NCBI RefSeq assembly: GCF_024753135.1
Contig: NZ_JANUGP010000005.1
Span: forward strand, 62,001 to 126,000
Length of the DNA: 64,000 nt
Direction: 5' to 3'
From: Streptomyces pyxinicus
GTDB taxonomy: Bacteria; Actinomycetota; Actinomycetes; Streptomycetales; Streptomycetaceae
Below, piece by piece: positions 25,496 through 34,327 of the stretch; position 1 is the stretch's first letter; each line of letters opens with the position of its first letter. The position numbers and the translations under genes are program-made. A model generated the notes under the pieces. That model saw nothing but the letters and a program-made list of their open reading frames with translations, was not told where the DNA came from and made no database searches.

Positions 25496-25737
25496 GCAGC
25501 CCCTCCGACCTGGCTTGGTTCAAGAGCAGCTACAGCAGCGCTTCTGGTGACAACTGCATCGAGGTCGCCCACACCTGGCGCAAGTCCTCGTACAGCAGCA
25601 GCGGATCCGGCGACTGCGTAGAAGTAGCCACCACCCCCGCCACCATCCACATCCGCGACTCCAAAGCCAAGCAGGGCCCCCACCTCTCCCTCTCCCCCAC
25701 CACCTGGACCTCCTTCATCGAGTTCGCCAGGCAGTGA
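25492..25737 (+). CDS. DUF397 protein with duplicated N-terminal motif
   Basis: The 81-residue protein contains the DUF397 signature WRKSSYSSxxGDxCVEVA followed by IRDSKAKQGPHLSLS and a terminal FIEFARQ. The first signature segment is present twice in tandem: WFKSSYSSASGDNCIEVA at residues 9-26 and WRKSSYSSSGSGDCVEVA at 29-46. Members are small partners of XRE/DUF5753 regulators and have been described as the toxin-like or modulating member of such pairs. Coupling to the XRE gene by ATGA overlap supports that pairing. Confidence 0.92.
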   Translation: MSSPSDLAWFKSSYSSASGDNCIEVAHTWRKSSYSSSGSGDCVEVATTPATIHIRDSKAKQGPHLSLSPTTWTSFIEFARQ

Positions 25738-25758
25738 GGGGCAGGGCGGCGCGGGCCG

Positions 25759-26403
25759 TTACTTGGGGCAGTGCTCCCACGCGAAGTGGTACGTCGTACT
25801 GATGTCGCCGTCCGTCGAGTCCATGGTCATGAAGCTGACCTTGTCCGGGTTCGAGCCCGCGTTCACCCTCAGCTCGGTGTTGATGTTGAAGTTCCGCAGC
25901 ACCCCGCACGGCGCCCACACGAGCTGCGCCCAGTCGGTGGTGTCGGTGGCCTGCCAGTCGTCGTTGTAGGAACCCCGGTACGGGTGCGTGATCGGCACCG
26001 TCGCCGAGGAGCCCTGGAAGTAGTACGACGCCTTCTGCGTGGCACTGGCACCGGGCTGGAGCGACAGGAAGCCCCGGTAGTCGGCGCTGGCGATGGCGTA
26101 GGTGAAGCCCTGCGGCACGTGCACGATCAGGTTGAGCTGGCAGTTCTTGCGGAAGGCGGTCGGGTCGGAGTTGCCGCCCGCCTGCGCGAGATAGTGGCTG
26201 TAGGTGACGGTGAAGGCGGTGTTGTCCGGCGAGACGGCTATCGCGGCCGTACCGGCGGGGCAGCCGGAGCCGTTCACCGTGGCGACGTCGATGACGATCT
26301 TGTCGGGCGGTGGGTCGTCGAAGACGGGCGACGACGACTGGGCGGGTAGCGCGGTGGTGAGGAGAGCGGCCAAGGCGCCGCTCACGAGCAGTCCACCAGC
26401 CAT
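25759..26403 (-). CDS. Secreted DUF4360 family protein
   Basis: The 214-residue protein has an uncharged signal peptide (about 1-22, GALAALLTTALPAQS) and a mature domain starting VIDVATVNGSGCPAGT and ending YHFAWEHCPK. Four Cys residues could form two disulphides. This matches the DUF4360 family of small secreted proteins found in actinobacteria and fungi, whose function is unknown. ATG 26403 lacks a strong ribosome site. It is monocistronic. Confidence 0.85.
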   Translation of the reverse strand: MAGGLLVSGALAALLTTALPAQSSSPVFDDPPPDKIVIDVATVNGSGCPAGTAAIAVSPDNTAFTVTYSHYLAQAGGNSDPTAFRKNCQLNLIVHVPQGFTYAIASADYRGFLSLQPGASATQKASYYFQGSSATVPITHPYRGSYNDDWQATDTTDWAQLVWAPCGVLRNFNINTELRVNAGSNPDKVSFMTMDSTDGDISTTYHFAWEHCPK

Positions 26404-26523
26404 GGATTTCTCCCGGATGTAGGGAAACCGTGCCGGACCTGTGAAGAACCGGAGACGTGGGCATCGTAGGGACGCCGTGCGCCGGGCCGGGAGAGTGAAC
26501 TCAGGCCATTCACTTCCGGCTTT

Positions 26524-26982
26524 TCACGGGTTCTCCCAGGCCCCCGGTTCCGCCGCGAGCGCCCGTACGGGTTCCGGCAGGGTGTCCGCCGCGAGGTCGG
26601 CGACGGTGACGCCTTCCAGGACGCGGCGCACGTTGGCGCGCAGGGCGATCCACAGCGGCAGCAGCGGCTGGGCCGTACCGGTGTAGGTGAGGCCGGTCGG
26701 GCGTTCGCCGCGTACCGAGACGATGGGGCCGTCCACGCCCCGGATGACGTCCGCGACCGTGACCGCCGCCGCGTCCCGGGCGAGCCGGTAGCCGCCGCCC
26801 CCGCCACGCCGGCTCGCCACGATCCCGGCGCGCCGCAGATCGCCGAGGATGCCCTCCAGGAACTTGTGCGGGATGCCCTGTACGGCGGCGATTTCCTCCG
26901 CCTTCACCGGGCCGTTACCCTGCCGTACGGCCAGCTCAAGAACCGCCCGTACCGCGTAATCCGCCCGTGCCGAGATCCTCAT
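26524..26982 (-). CDS. Rrf2-family transcriptional regulator without Cys ligands
   Basis: The 152-residue protein has the Rrf2 winged helix: MRISARADYAVRAVLELA, EIAAVQGIPHKFLEGILGDLRRAGIV and the glycine-rich wing SRRGGGGGYRLARDA. Iron-sulfur members (IscR, NsrR, RsrR) use three Cys near residues 90-110, but this protein contains no Cys at all. It therefore cannot bind a cluster that way and may sense a small molecule, as CymR-type members do. ATG 26982 follows CACAAT by 6 nt on the minus strand, suggesting a leaderless mRNA. It diverges from the GH35 gene, a plausible target. Confidence 0.9.
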   Translation of the reverse strand: MRISARADYAVRAVLELAVRQGNGPVKAEEIAAVQGIPHKFLEGILGDLRRAGIVASRRGGGGGYRLARDAAAVTVADVIRGVDGPIVSVRGERPTGLTYTGTAQPLLPLWIALRANVRRVLEGVTVADLAADTLPEPVRALAAEPGAWENP

Positions 26983-27055
26983 GGGTCCATTGTGGGGCGC
27001 ACCTGCGTGGACAATGGCCGCACCGCGCACCGCAAGACCGCCCGGAGGATCCACC

Positions 27056-30025
27056 TTGGCGCTCAGCAGACGTTCCTTCAGTGCCCTGGCCGGCTCGTCC
27101 GCGCTGGGTCTCGCCCTCGGCGGCAGCGGCGGCCCGGGAGCCCCTGCCGCGTTCGCGGGCGGCAGCGTGCCGACCGGCCCGGCGCCCGTACCGCCGAGCG
27201 CCGACGGCAGGCGTCACTCCATCGGGTACGACCACTACTCCCTGCTGGTCGACGGCAGGCGGCTGGTGGTGTGGTCCGGGGAGATGCACCCCTTCCGGCT
27301 GCCCAGCCCCTCCCTGTGGCGCGACATCCTCCAGAAGATGCGGGCGCACGGCTACAACGCGGTCAGCATCTACGTCGCCTGGAACTACCACTCCCCCGCC
27401 CCCGGCACGTTCGACTTCACCGGCGTCCGGGACCTGGACCTGTTCCTGCGGATGGCCGCCGAGACCGGCCTGTACGTCATCCTGCGCCCGGGTCCGTACA
27501 TCAACGCCGAGGTCGACGGGGGCGGTTTCCCCGGCTGGCTGACGGCCACCAAGGGGTCCGCCCGCACGGACGACGCGACGTACCTCGCGCACGTGGACGA
27601 GTGGCTGACGCGGGTCGACCGGATCGTCCGCCGCCACCTCTTCACGCGCGGCACGGGCACGGTCCTGCTCTACCAGATCGAGAACGAGTACGACGCCCAC
27701 GTGAAGGAGGCCACGGGCCGGGACTACATGTCCCACCTGTACAAGAAGGTCCGGGCCGACGGGATCGACGTCCCCCTCTTCCACAACGACAAGGGCCGCA
27801 ACGGCTACTGGACCCCCGGCTCCTTCGACACCGGCGGCGAGCGCGGCGGCTGGCTGTACGGCTTCGACGGCTACCCGTCGCCGTCACAGACCCCGCCGGA
27901 CTGGGGGCACTTCGGGCCGGGCGGGCCGAAGGGCGGCTCCACCGCCTCCCCGTCGACGCCCGGGTTCGTGCCCGAGTTCGGGGGCGGCTGGTTCGACCCG
28001 TGGGGCGGCGCCTGGTTCGACGGCAAGGGGTACGCCGAGTCGCGGCGCACCCGGGACGCGGCCTACGAGCGCCGGTTCTACCTCACCAACCTGGCCAACG
28101 GGCTCACCCTGCACAACGTCTACATGACCTTCGGCGGCACCTCGTGGGGCTGGCTGCCCGCGCCGGTCGTCTACACGTCGTACGACTACGGGGCCGCGAT
28201 CGACGAGGGCCGCAACGTCACCGACAAGATCGCACCGATGCACCAGCTCGGCCATCTGCTCCAGCGCGTCCCCGACTTCGCCAAGCTGGACAAGGCGGCC
28301 GAGGTCGAGGCGGCCGGGCTGAAGGTCTACCACCTGACCAACCAGGACACCGGCGCGCACGTCTACGTCGCCCGCAACGACGGCACCGAGGCCGTCACCA
28401 CCGACCTGCCCACCGAGGCCGGGGACCTGCGGATCACCGTGCCCGGCAAGGACGCCCGGCTCCTCGCCACCCACCTCTCGCTGGGCGAGCGCATCCTGAA
28501 GTACTGCACCGCCGAACCGGTACTGCGCCTGACCGCCGGGCGCCAGGACATCGCCCTGTTCTCCGGACGCCGGGGAGAGATGGCGGACCTGGTGCTCAAG
28601 TGCCCGGCCGAACCGCTCGTCCAGCGCCTCGACGCGGAGGCCGCCTGGGTCTTCGACCGCGACGAACTGCACGTCAACGCGCCGCTCGGGGAGGGCGGGC
28701 TGACCCGGGTGCTGGTGCGGCAGGGCGAGAGCGAGACCCCGCTGCTGCTGCTCTTCGCCGACGACGCCACCGCCGTACGGCTCTTCCCCTACGACACCCC
28801 GTCCGGGACCCTGCTGGTCTACGGGCCGAAGCTGCTGCGCCACGTCGAGCTGCGCGGCTCGGCGGTCCATCTGACCGGTGACGTCTCCGAGACCACCTCG
28901 GTGGAGGTGTGGGGGCCGCGCGGCATCGACACCCTGGTGTGGAACGGCCGTACCCTGCCCAGCCGGACCACCCTGGCCGGCAGCGTGATGACCACCGGCC
29001 TGCTGCCCGCCGCGCCCGAGGTACGGCTGCCCGCGCTGGGCGGCTGGCGCACCCGCCGGGAGAACCCGGAGGCCGACCCGAGCTTCGACGACTCGGGGTG
29101 GCGGCGGGCCGACCGGACCACGTCGTACAGCACCACGGCCGTGCCCAAGGGCGGTCCGGTGCTGTTCGCCGACGACTACGGGTTCCACTACGGGGACGTC
29201 TGGTACCGGGGCACCTTCACCGACTCCCGGGACCTGGAGGAGATCGCCCTCGCCTACAGCACCGGCACCCAGGGCCTGCTGATGGCCTGGCTGGACGGCG
29301 AGCCGCTGGGCACGCACCGGATGCCGGTGCCGGACAAGGACACCACCATCCGGCAGGGCACCTGGACGGCCGCGGCCCGGCTGCCGGTCCGCGAGCGGCT
29401 GCGCTCCCCCGGCCGGCACGTGCTGTCGGTGCTGGTACGGCGGATGCAGCACGACCAGGACGGCAAGGCGCTGGACACCCACAAGGCGGCCCGCGGACTC
29501 ACCTCGGTCTCCTTCACCGGGGCCGCTCCGGAGGTGACGTGGCGGCTCCAGGGCGAGGCGGCGCCGGACCCGGTGCGCGGGCCGATGAACAACGGCGGGC
29601 TGTACGGGGAGCGGGAGGGCTGGCACCTGCCGGGCTTCGCGGACCGCGACTGGGAGGCGGTGCGCTTCCCGCGTGCCGAGCGCTACCAGGGCGTCACCTG
29701 GTACCGGACCACGTTCCGGCTCTCGGTGCCGGCCGACCTCGACGCCTCGGTGGGCCTGGTCCTGGAGGACGATCCCTACCGGGCCTACCGGGCGCAGATC
29801 TTCCTCAACGGCTGGAACATGGGCCAGTACATCAACAACGTGGGCCCGCAGCACACCTTCGCGCTGCCGAACGGCATCCTGCGCACGCGGGGCGTCAATA
29901 CCCTGGCCCTGGCGGTGCTGTCCGAGTTCACCACGCTGTCGGGGCCCGGCAAGGTGGGGCTGACGCTGCTGGGGCGGACGGTGGGCGGGACGGTGGTGGA
30001 GGCGGTGCCGTCTCCCGGTCGGTGA
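27056..30025 (+). CDS. Tat-exported glycoside hydrolase family 35 beta-galactosidase
   Basis: The 989-residue protein begins with a twin-arginine signal (LSRRSFSALAG) and a hydrophobic core, so it should be exported folded. The GH35 barrel contains YQIENEY with the acid/base Glu211 and GFVPEFGGGW with the nucleophile Glu307. Beta-sandwich domains follow, including two galactose-binding-like jelly rolls (around residues 700-790 and 850-980). It would remove terminal beta-galactose from plant or microbial polysaccharides. TTG 27056 is the start, with GGAGGA 7 nt upstream. Upstream in-frame ATGs would bury the Tat motif. Confidence 0.92.
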   Translation: MALSRRSFSALAGSSALGLALGGSGGPGAPAAFAGGSVPTGPAPVPPSADGRRHSIGYDHYSLLVDGRRLVVWSGEMHPFRLPSPSLWRDILQKMRAHGYNAVSIYVAWNYHSPAPGTFDFTGVRDLDLFLRMAAETGLYVILRPGPYINAEVDGGGFPGWLTATKGSARTDDATYLAHVDEWLTRVDRIVRRHLFTRGTGTVLLYQIENEYDAHVKEATGRDYMSHLYKKVRADGIDVPLFHNDKGRNGYWTPGSFDTGGERGGWLYGFDGYPSPSQTPPDWGHFGPGGPKGGSTASPSTPGFVPEFGGGWFDPWGGAWFDGKGYAESRRTRDAAYERRFYLTNLANGLTLHNVYMTFGGTSWGWLPAPVVYTSYDYGAAIDEGRNVTDKIAPMHQLGHLLQRVPDFAKLDKAAEVEAAGLKVYHLTNQDTGAHVYVARNDGTEAVTTDLPTEAGDLRITVPGKDARLLATHLSLGERILKYCTAEPVLRLTAGRQDIALFSGRRGEMADLVLKCPAEPLVQRLDAEAAWVFDRDELHVNAPLGEGGLTRVLVRQGESETPLLLLFADDATAVRLFPYDTPSGTLLVYGPKLLRHVELRGSAVHLTGDVSETTSVEVWGPRGIDTLVWNGRTLPSRTTLAGSVMTTGLLPAAPEVRLPALGGWRTRRENPEADPSFDDSGWRRADRTTSYSTTAVPKGGPVLFADDYGFHYGDVWYRGTFTDSRDLEEIALAYSTGTQGLLMAWLDGEPLGTHRMPVPDKDTTIRQGTWTAAARLPVRERLRSPGRHVLSVLVRRMQHDQDGKALDTHKAARGLTSVSFTGAAPEVTWRLQGEAAPDPVRGPMNNGGLYGEREGWHLPGFADRDWEAVRFPRAERYQGVTWYRTTFRLSVPADLDASVGLVLEDDPYRAYRAQIFLNGWNMGQYINNVGPQHTFALPNGILRTRGVNTLALAVLSEFTTLSGPGKVGLTLLGRTVGGTVVEAVPSPGR

Positions 30026-30109
30026 CCGGCCCGGACCGGACCACCTGACGGGGACACGCCCGGGCGCTACGCTCGGTCCCGCCGCAGGACGCGGTGGGAA
30101 GGGAGACCG

Positions 30110-30721
30110 ATGAGCTTCCGGGGCGCGCGCGAGCGGGCGGTACGGCTGGTACGAGGGGCCGTACGACCGCGGCGCTCCGGGCCGGCCCCAGCCATCCGCT
30201 CCCTGGCCACCGGACTGGCGGCAGCGGTCCAGTCCCGCTCCCAACCACTGCCCGGAGTCATGGACTTGGGCCGAGCCCTGTGCGAGGAGATGAGCGCGCT
30301 GCGCGGCGGCCGGCCGGTGGAACTGCGCTTCGAGCGGTTCCCGGACGAGATAGAAGTGACCGGGCTGTGGGTGGAGTTCACCGACTTCGACCTCGTCATC
30401 GTGGAGGAGCGGGCCGAGGCCTTGCAGCAACTGGTCATACTTGGCCATGAGTTGTGGCACCTGCACGCCGGGCACCGGCATCACCACCTGGCGGGGGCGG
30501 AGGCGGCGCGTGCCTTCGCCGAGGGTCCGGGGCGGCGGGACGTGGCGCTCGCGGTGGTCGCCCGGGACGGGTCCCGGGAGGCGGAGGAGGCCGAGGCGGA
30601 CGACTTCGGGCACCGGCTGGCCACGCTGTTCCGCTCCCGGCTGGCCGGTGGGGGCACCGCCCCGCCGGGCCCGCTGCAACGCGCCCTCGGATACCGGGGG
30701 CGGGGAGTGACCGCGCGGTGA
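30110..30721 (+). CDS. ImmA/IrrE-like zinc metallopeptidase-type protein
   Basis: The 203-residue protein has the HExxH motif HELWHLHAGH (His113, Glu114, His117) and a downstream acidic segment EEAEADDFG that could give the third zinc ligand. This matches the ImmA/IrrE (ParH-like) family seen in toxin-antitoxin and conjugative-element regulation. No helix-turn-helix is fused. ATG 30110 has GGGAAGGGAG 6 nt upstream. Its stop overlaps the start of the next membrane-protein gene (GTGA), so the two are coupled. It may cleave a regulator. Confidence 0.85.
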   Translation: MSFRGARERAVRLVRGAVRPRRSGPAPAIRSLATGLAAAVQSRSQPLPGVMDLGRALCEEMSALRGGRPVELRFERFPDEIEVTGLWVEFTDFDLVIVEERAEALQQLVILGHELWHLHAGHRHHHLAGAEAARAFAEGPGRRDVALAVVARDGSREAEEAEADDFGHRLATLFRSRLAGGGTAPPGPLQRALGYRGRGVTAR

Positions 30722-31926
30722 CGCTAGTCGCGTTCTGCGTGCCCACCGTGGTGCTGAGCCTGGCGCTGCTGGTCAAGCTGCCGACGATCATCCGGCTGTG
30801 GCGGGACCCGCAACTGCGGGCGGTGGGCGGCCTGCTGCTGCTCGCGTGCGCGGTGTTCGTGTGCTGCTCGCCGGCCATGATCGCGCGGGTGAACGCCCTG
30901 ACCGGCGTGCCCAACGTCGCGGCTCCCCTGTGCTACTCCCTCATCACCGCGATGTCCGGTTCCTGCCTGCTGCTGATCATCACCTGGCGCAGCGGCCCGT
31001 CCGGCCGCTCGACGGCCACGCGGCGCGTGCTGCGGTGGGTGACGGCCGGGTACGCGGCGCTGATCGCCGTGCAGTGGCCGCTCTTCCTCCTGGCCGACGT
31101 ACCGGTGGAACGGGTCCGGGACCTGGACACGTACTACGCCCGCACGCCCTTCATGCGCGAGGAGATCCTGCTCTACCTCCTGGCCCACGGCGTGGCGTGC
31201 GTGATCGCGTGCCGGCTCCTCCGGAACTGGGTGCGCGCGGACGGGCTGGACGCGTGGCTGCGGTGGGGGCTGAAGCTGCTGGGCGGGGCGTACGGACTGA
31301 GCCTCGTCTTCAGCGCGGCGAAGCTGACGGCGGTGGTGGCGCGGTGGTGCGGGCGCGACGCGGACTGGCTCAGCACGGACGTGGCACCGCCGGTGGCCTC
31401 GCTCTCCGCGATCCTGGTGGCGGCGGGGGTCATCCTCTCCCACACCGGGCCGTACCTCCACGGCCGCTGGCTGGTCCACCTCACCTGCCACGAACTCCGC
31501 CCGCTGTACCGGCTGATGCGCACCACCGGCGGCCCGTCCGTGCCGTTCACCCTCCGCGCGTCCCCGGAACTCCGGCTGACCCGCCGGGAGACGTTCATCC
31601 GCGACGTACTGCTGAGCCTCTCACGCTTCCTGGACCGGGAGCTGGGGGCACGGGCCTACGAGGCCGCACTGTCCCTGGGCCACCCTCCGGAACGCGCCCG
31701 CGCCCTGGCCGCCGCGGTGGCGGTGACGGCGGCGACAGAGCGCCGGCACACCGGCACCCTGCCCTCGGCCGCGTCCCCCTACCTGGACCCCACGGTCCTC
31801 CTCCGGGAGATCGGCCCAGTCTCCCGCGCCCTGCGCCGCCGCGAGGACTTGGCAGCGATCCGGAGGGCGGTGGAGTGCGGGGTGCGGGTGGGCGGCGACT
31901 TGTCGGGGAGTACCTCGCGCCCCTGA
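30718..31926 (+). CDS. MAB_1171c-type polytopic membrane protein
   Basis: The 402-residue protein has seven or more hydrophobic helices in its first 250 residues (for example VAFCVPTVVLSLALLV, LLLLACAVFVCC and AALIAVQWPLFLLA). A cytoplasmic helical tail of about 150 residues (HELRPLYRLMRTTGG onwards) follows. This matches the actinobacterial MAB_1171c family often linked to ImmA/IrrE-like and XRE genes. The transporter label is by family only. GTG 30718 overlaps the peptidase stop. The pair may form a membrane receptor plus protease switch. Confidence 0.8.
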   Translation: MTLVAFCVPTVVLSLALLVKLPTIIRLWRDPQLRAVGGLLLLACAVFVCCSPAMIARVNALTGVPNVAAPLCYSLITAMSGSCLLLIITWRSGPSGRSTATRRVLRWVTAGYAALIAVQWPLFLLADVPVERVRDLDTYYARTPFMREEILLYLLAHGVACVIACRLLRNWVRADGLDAWLRWGLKLLGGAYGLSLVFSAAKLTAVVARWCGRDADWLSTDVAPPVASLSAILVAAGVILSHTGPYLHGRWLVHLTCHELRPLYRLMRTTGGPSVPFTLRASPELRLTRRETFIRDVLLSLSRFLDRELGARAYEAALSLGHPPERARALAAAVAVTAATERRHTGTLPSAASPYLDPTVLLREIGPVSRALRRREDLAAIRRAVECGVRVGGDLSGSTSRP

Positions 31927-31964
31927 CCAGGGGGGACCGCACCGCCGTCGGCTCTCGGGCGCCG

Positions 31965-32726
31965 TCACGCCGCCCCGCCACACCCCAGACACCCCGACAG
32001 CTCCGCCGCCCCCTTCGTCGCCAGTAACTCCAGTTCGGCTCGGCGTTCCTGGGTCCAGTGGGGCAGTGGGACCGAGATGGACAGGGCGGCGACGATCTCG
32101 CCGGTGTGGTCGTGGACCGGGGCGGCCAGGCTGGAGACGGCCGGGGCGGATTCGCGGGACTCGGTCGCGATGGCGTGCTCGCGGATGTCGGTCAGGGTGG
32201 CGCGCAGGGTGCCCGGGTCGGTGATGCTGTGGGGGGTCAGCGCGGGGAGTTCCGTGCCGTTGGGGAAGCGGGCCGTCAGCTCCGTCGTCGGAAGGGCGGC
32301 CAGCAGGAGCTTGCCGGCGGCGGTGCAGTGGGCCGGGAGCCGGTGGCCGGGAGCGGGGCCCGTGCGGGGGCCGGCCTGGGCGAGGTGGATGATGTCGGTG
32401 CCCTCCAGGATCGCCACGTGCACGGTCTCGTCGCAGGTGTCGGCGATCGCGCGGGCCACCCGCTGCCCCTCGGCGGCGAGGTCGAACTGCTCGGCGTACC
32501 GGCTGCCGAGTTGGAACGGCCGTACGCCGAGCCGGTAGCGGCCGGGCCGGCCCGGCACCGGGACGAGGTAGGAGCGGGCCGCGAGGGTGGTGACGAGTTC
32601 GTGCACGGTGGTGCGGGGCAGTCGGAGGCGGCGCACGATGTCCGGGGCGGAGAGCGTCCCGTCGCCGTCGAGGAACAGCTCCAGGATGTCGAGAGCGCGG
32701 GTCACGGCAGGCACGAGGCGTCCCAC
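31965..32726 (-). CDS. IclR-family transcriptional regulator
   Basis: The 253-residue protein has an N-terminal IclR helix-turn-helix (ALDILELFLDGDG, SAPDIVRRLRLPRTTVHELVTTLAARSYL) and the C-terminal effector domain with HCTAAGKLLLA, ATESRESAPAVSSLAAPV and the family end pattern. Such regulators control catabolic operons in response to aromatic or sugar acids. GTG 32726 is chosen because GGGAGGGG lies 6-7 nt upstream; an open frame extends to 32825. Neither neighbour gives the ligand. Confidence 0.9.
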   Translation of the reverse strand: MGRLVPAVTRALDILELFLDGDGTLSAPDIVRRLRLPRTTVHELVTTLAARSYLVPVPGRPGRYRLGVRPFQLGSRYAEQFDLAAEGQRVARAIADTCDETVHVAILEGTDIIHLAQAGPRTGPAPGHRLPAHCTAAGKLLLAALPTTELTARFPNGTELPALTPHSITDPGTLRATLTDIREHAIATESRESAPAVSSLAAPVHDHTGEIVAALSISVPLPHWTQERRAELELLATKGAAELSGCLGCGGAA

Positions 32727-32876
32727 GTGCGGCCCCTCCCTGGGGTTCAGGCGCCTGTCGACGGCACCGGCGGGCTCGGCGCGGCGGTGTCCGGCAGGTC
32801 GACGGGTGATCGGCACGGCGGACACAGGCTAGTCAGGGCCGAGCGCCCCGGCAATGGCGCGGACCGGCCGGGCACC

Positions 32877-33449
32877 ATGGACGGCATGGACCTCGATTTC
32901 CAGCTCGTGCTGCTGCGGCGGATGGCCGACCACAACCCGGACCTCGTCGACGACGCCCGGCGCCGGCTCGGTGCCTCGCTCGCCGAGATGCGGGAGGCCA
33001 ACAAGCGCTGGCAGGCGATGGTCCGGTCACCGCGCACCCGGTCAGCCGCCGCCCGCTACCGCTCGGTCCTCGGCGAGCCCGAGTCCGTCGTGCCGCGCCG
33101 CCTGGGCGACGTCGACTGCGAGGCCCGGCGCTGGGCCCTGCCCCTGTGGCCGGAGCTGCGCTTCGAGGTGCTGGCCGGGCCGGGCGGCGCGGTGTGGAAC
33201 GAGTGGCTGGTACGGGCTCCGGGTGCGCCGGCGCCCCGGCTGGAGACCCTGGACGACCTCGCGCCCTGGTCCTGCACGGTGGACGAGGCCGCCCGCGCCT
33301 TCGCCCCGGCCCGCCCCCTGGAGGGCACCGCGCCCACCCGCTGGGGGCTCGCCTTCACCACCCCGGACGGGAAGGGCGTCCGGCACGAGGTGGTGGCCGA
33401 GTTCACCTGGGGGTTGTTGCAGCGGACGGCGGTGGTGGGGGCGGGCTAG
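32877..33449 (+). CDS. Hypothetical protein
   Basis: The 190-residue cytoplasmic protein was not recognised. An N-terminal helical part (DLDFQLVLLRRMADHNPDL, ARRRLGASLAEMREANKRWQAM) is followed by a mixed alpha/beta part rich in Trp and Pro. ATG 32877 and ATG 32886 are both possible starts and neither has a clear ribosome site, so a leaderless message is possible. Codon usage is typical of the genome. It shares a four-base overlap (CTAG) with the convergent ATP-grasp gene, each strand reading its own TAG. Confidence 0.6.
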   Translation: MDGMDLDFQLVLLRRMADHNPDLVDDARRRLGASLAEMREANKRWQAMVRSPRTRSAAARYRSVLGEPESVVPRRLGDVDCEARRWALPLWPELRFEVLAGPGGAVWNEWLVRAPGAPAPRLETLDDLAPWSCTVDEAARAFAPARPLEGTAPTRWGLAFTTPDGKGVRHEVVAEFTWGLLQRTAVVGAG

Positions 33450-34327
33450 GACCGGTCTCCGGCCGCCGCGATCACCGCCCGCGCCACCCTCGGCACCGAG
33501 TCCGGGTGCAGGCCCAGGAACAGGTTCGGTTCGATCAGTTCCAGCTCCATGACACGGGGCGTGCCGTCGTCGCCGTCCGCCAGGTCCACGCGGGCGTACA
33601 GCAGGCCGGATTCGGCGCCGGGTACCGCCGCCAACGCCGCTTCGGCGAGGGCGAGTTCCGCGTCGGTCGGCTGCCAGGGCGCCAGGGACGGGTGGGGGAC
33701 CTTGTCGGCGTCGTAGGGGGTGCCGGGGGTGAGGACGGCGCCCTTGCGGCTGGCGTGCAGCAGGGAGCCGGCGAAGAACTGCAGCGCGCGCTCGCCGGTG
33801 GTGTCGATGCCGCGCAGGTACGGCTGCACCATCGCCGTGAAGCCCTCGGCGTGCATCCGCGCGAGCTGCCGTACGGCCGTGTCGTGCTCGGCGGGTGTGT
33901 AGCGGGCGGCGTAGCGGGCGCCCGCGCCCGAGGTGGGCTTGACGACGTAGTCGTGGCCGTCGGGCAGGCGGGCGGGCTCGCCCGGGGCTATGTAGCGGGT
34001 CGGGACGGTGGGGACGCCGGCCGCCGCCAGCTCGCCCAGGTACCGCTTGTCGCTGTTCCAGCGCACCACCGGGGCCGGGTTGGCGATCCGGGTCAGCGCG
34101 CCGACCCGCTCCACCCACGCCGTGAACTCCTCGGCGCGCCAGGTGTAGTCCCAGGTGGAGCGGATGAGGACGAGGTCGTAGCCGGCCCAGTCGGCGTCCG
34201 GGTCGTCCCAGTACCGCGCCTCGGCGTCGGCGCCCGCCTCCCGCAGCGCGCCGAGCAGCACCGGCAGGTCGGCGTCCCGGCTCGGCCGGTCCCCGGGGTC
34301 GTAGGTCGCGAGGGCGATGCGGGGCAC
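33446..34327 (-). CDS. ATP-grasp domain protein
   Basis: The 293-residue protein shows the ATP-grasp pattern of the RimK/glutathione-synthetase-like class: an N-terminal domain with WAGYDLVLIRSTWDYTWR, the central strand DYVVKPTSGAGARYAARY that contacts ATP, MVQPYLRGIDTTGE, and the metal-binding end ARVDLADGDDG and MELELIEPNLFLG. The enzyme would form an amide or peptide bond from a carboxylate and an amine using ATP. GTG 34327 has GGGAG 6 nt upstream. It stands alone, so the substrate is unknown. Confidence 0.88.
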   Translation of the reverse strand: MPRIALATYDPGDRPSRDADLPVLLGALREAGADAEARYWDDPDADWAGYDLVLIRSTWDYTWRAEEFTAWVERVGALTRIANPAPVVRWNSDKRYLGELAAAGVPTVPTRYIAPGEPARLPDGHDYVVKPTSGAGARYAARYTPAEHDTAVRQLARMHAEGFTAMVQPYLRGIDTTGERALQFFAGSLLHASRKGAVLTPGTPYDADKVPHPSLAPWQPTDAELALAEAALAAVPGAESGLLYARVDLADGDDGTPRVMELELIEPNLFLGLHPDSVPRVARAVIAAAGDRS

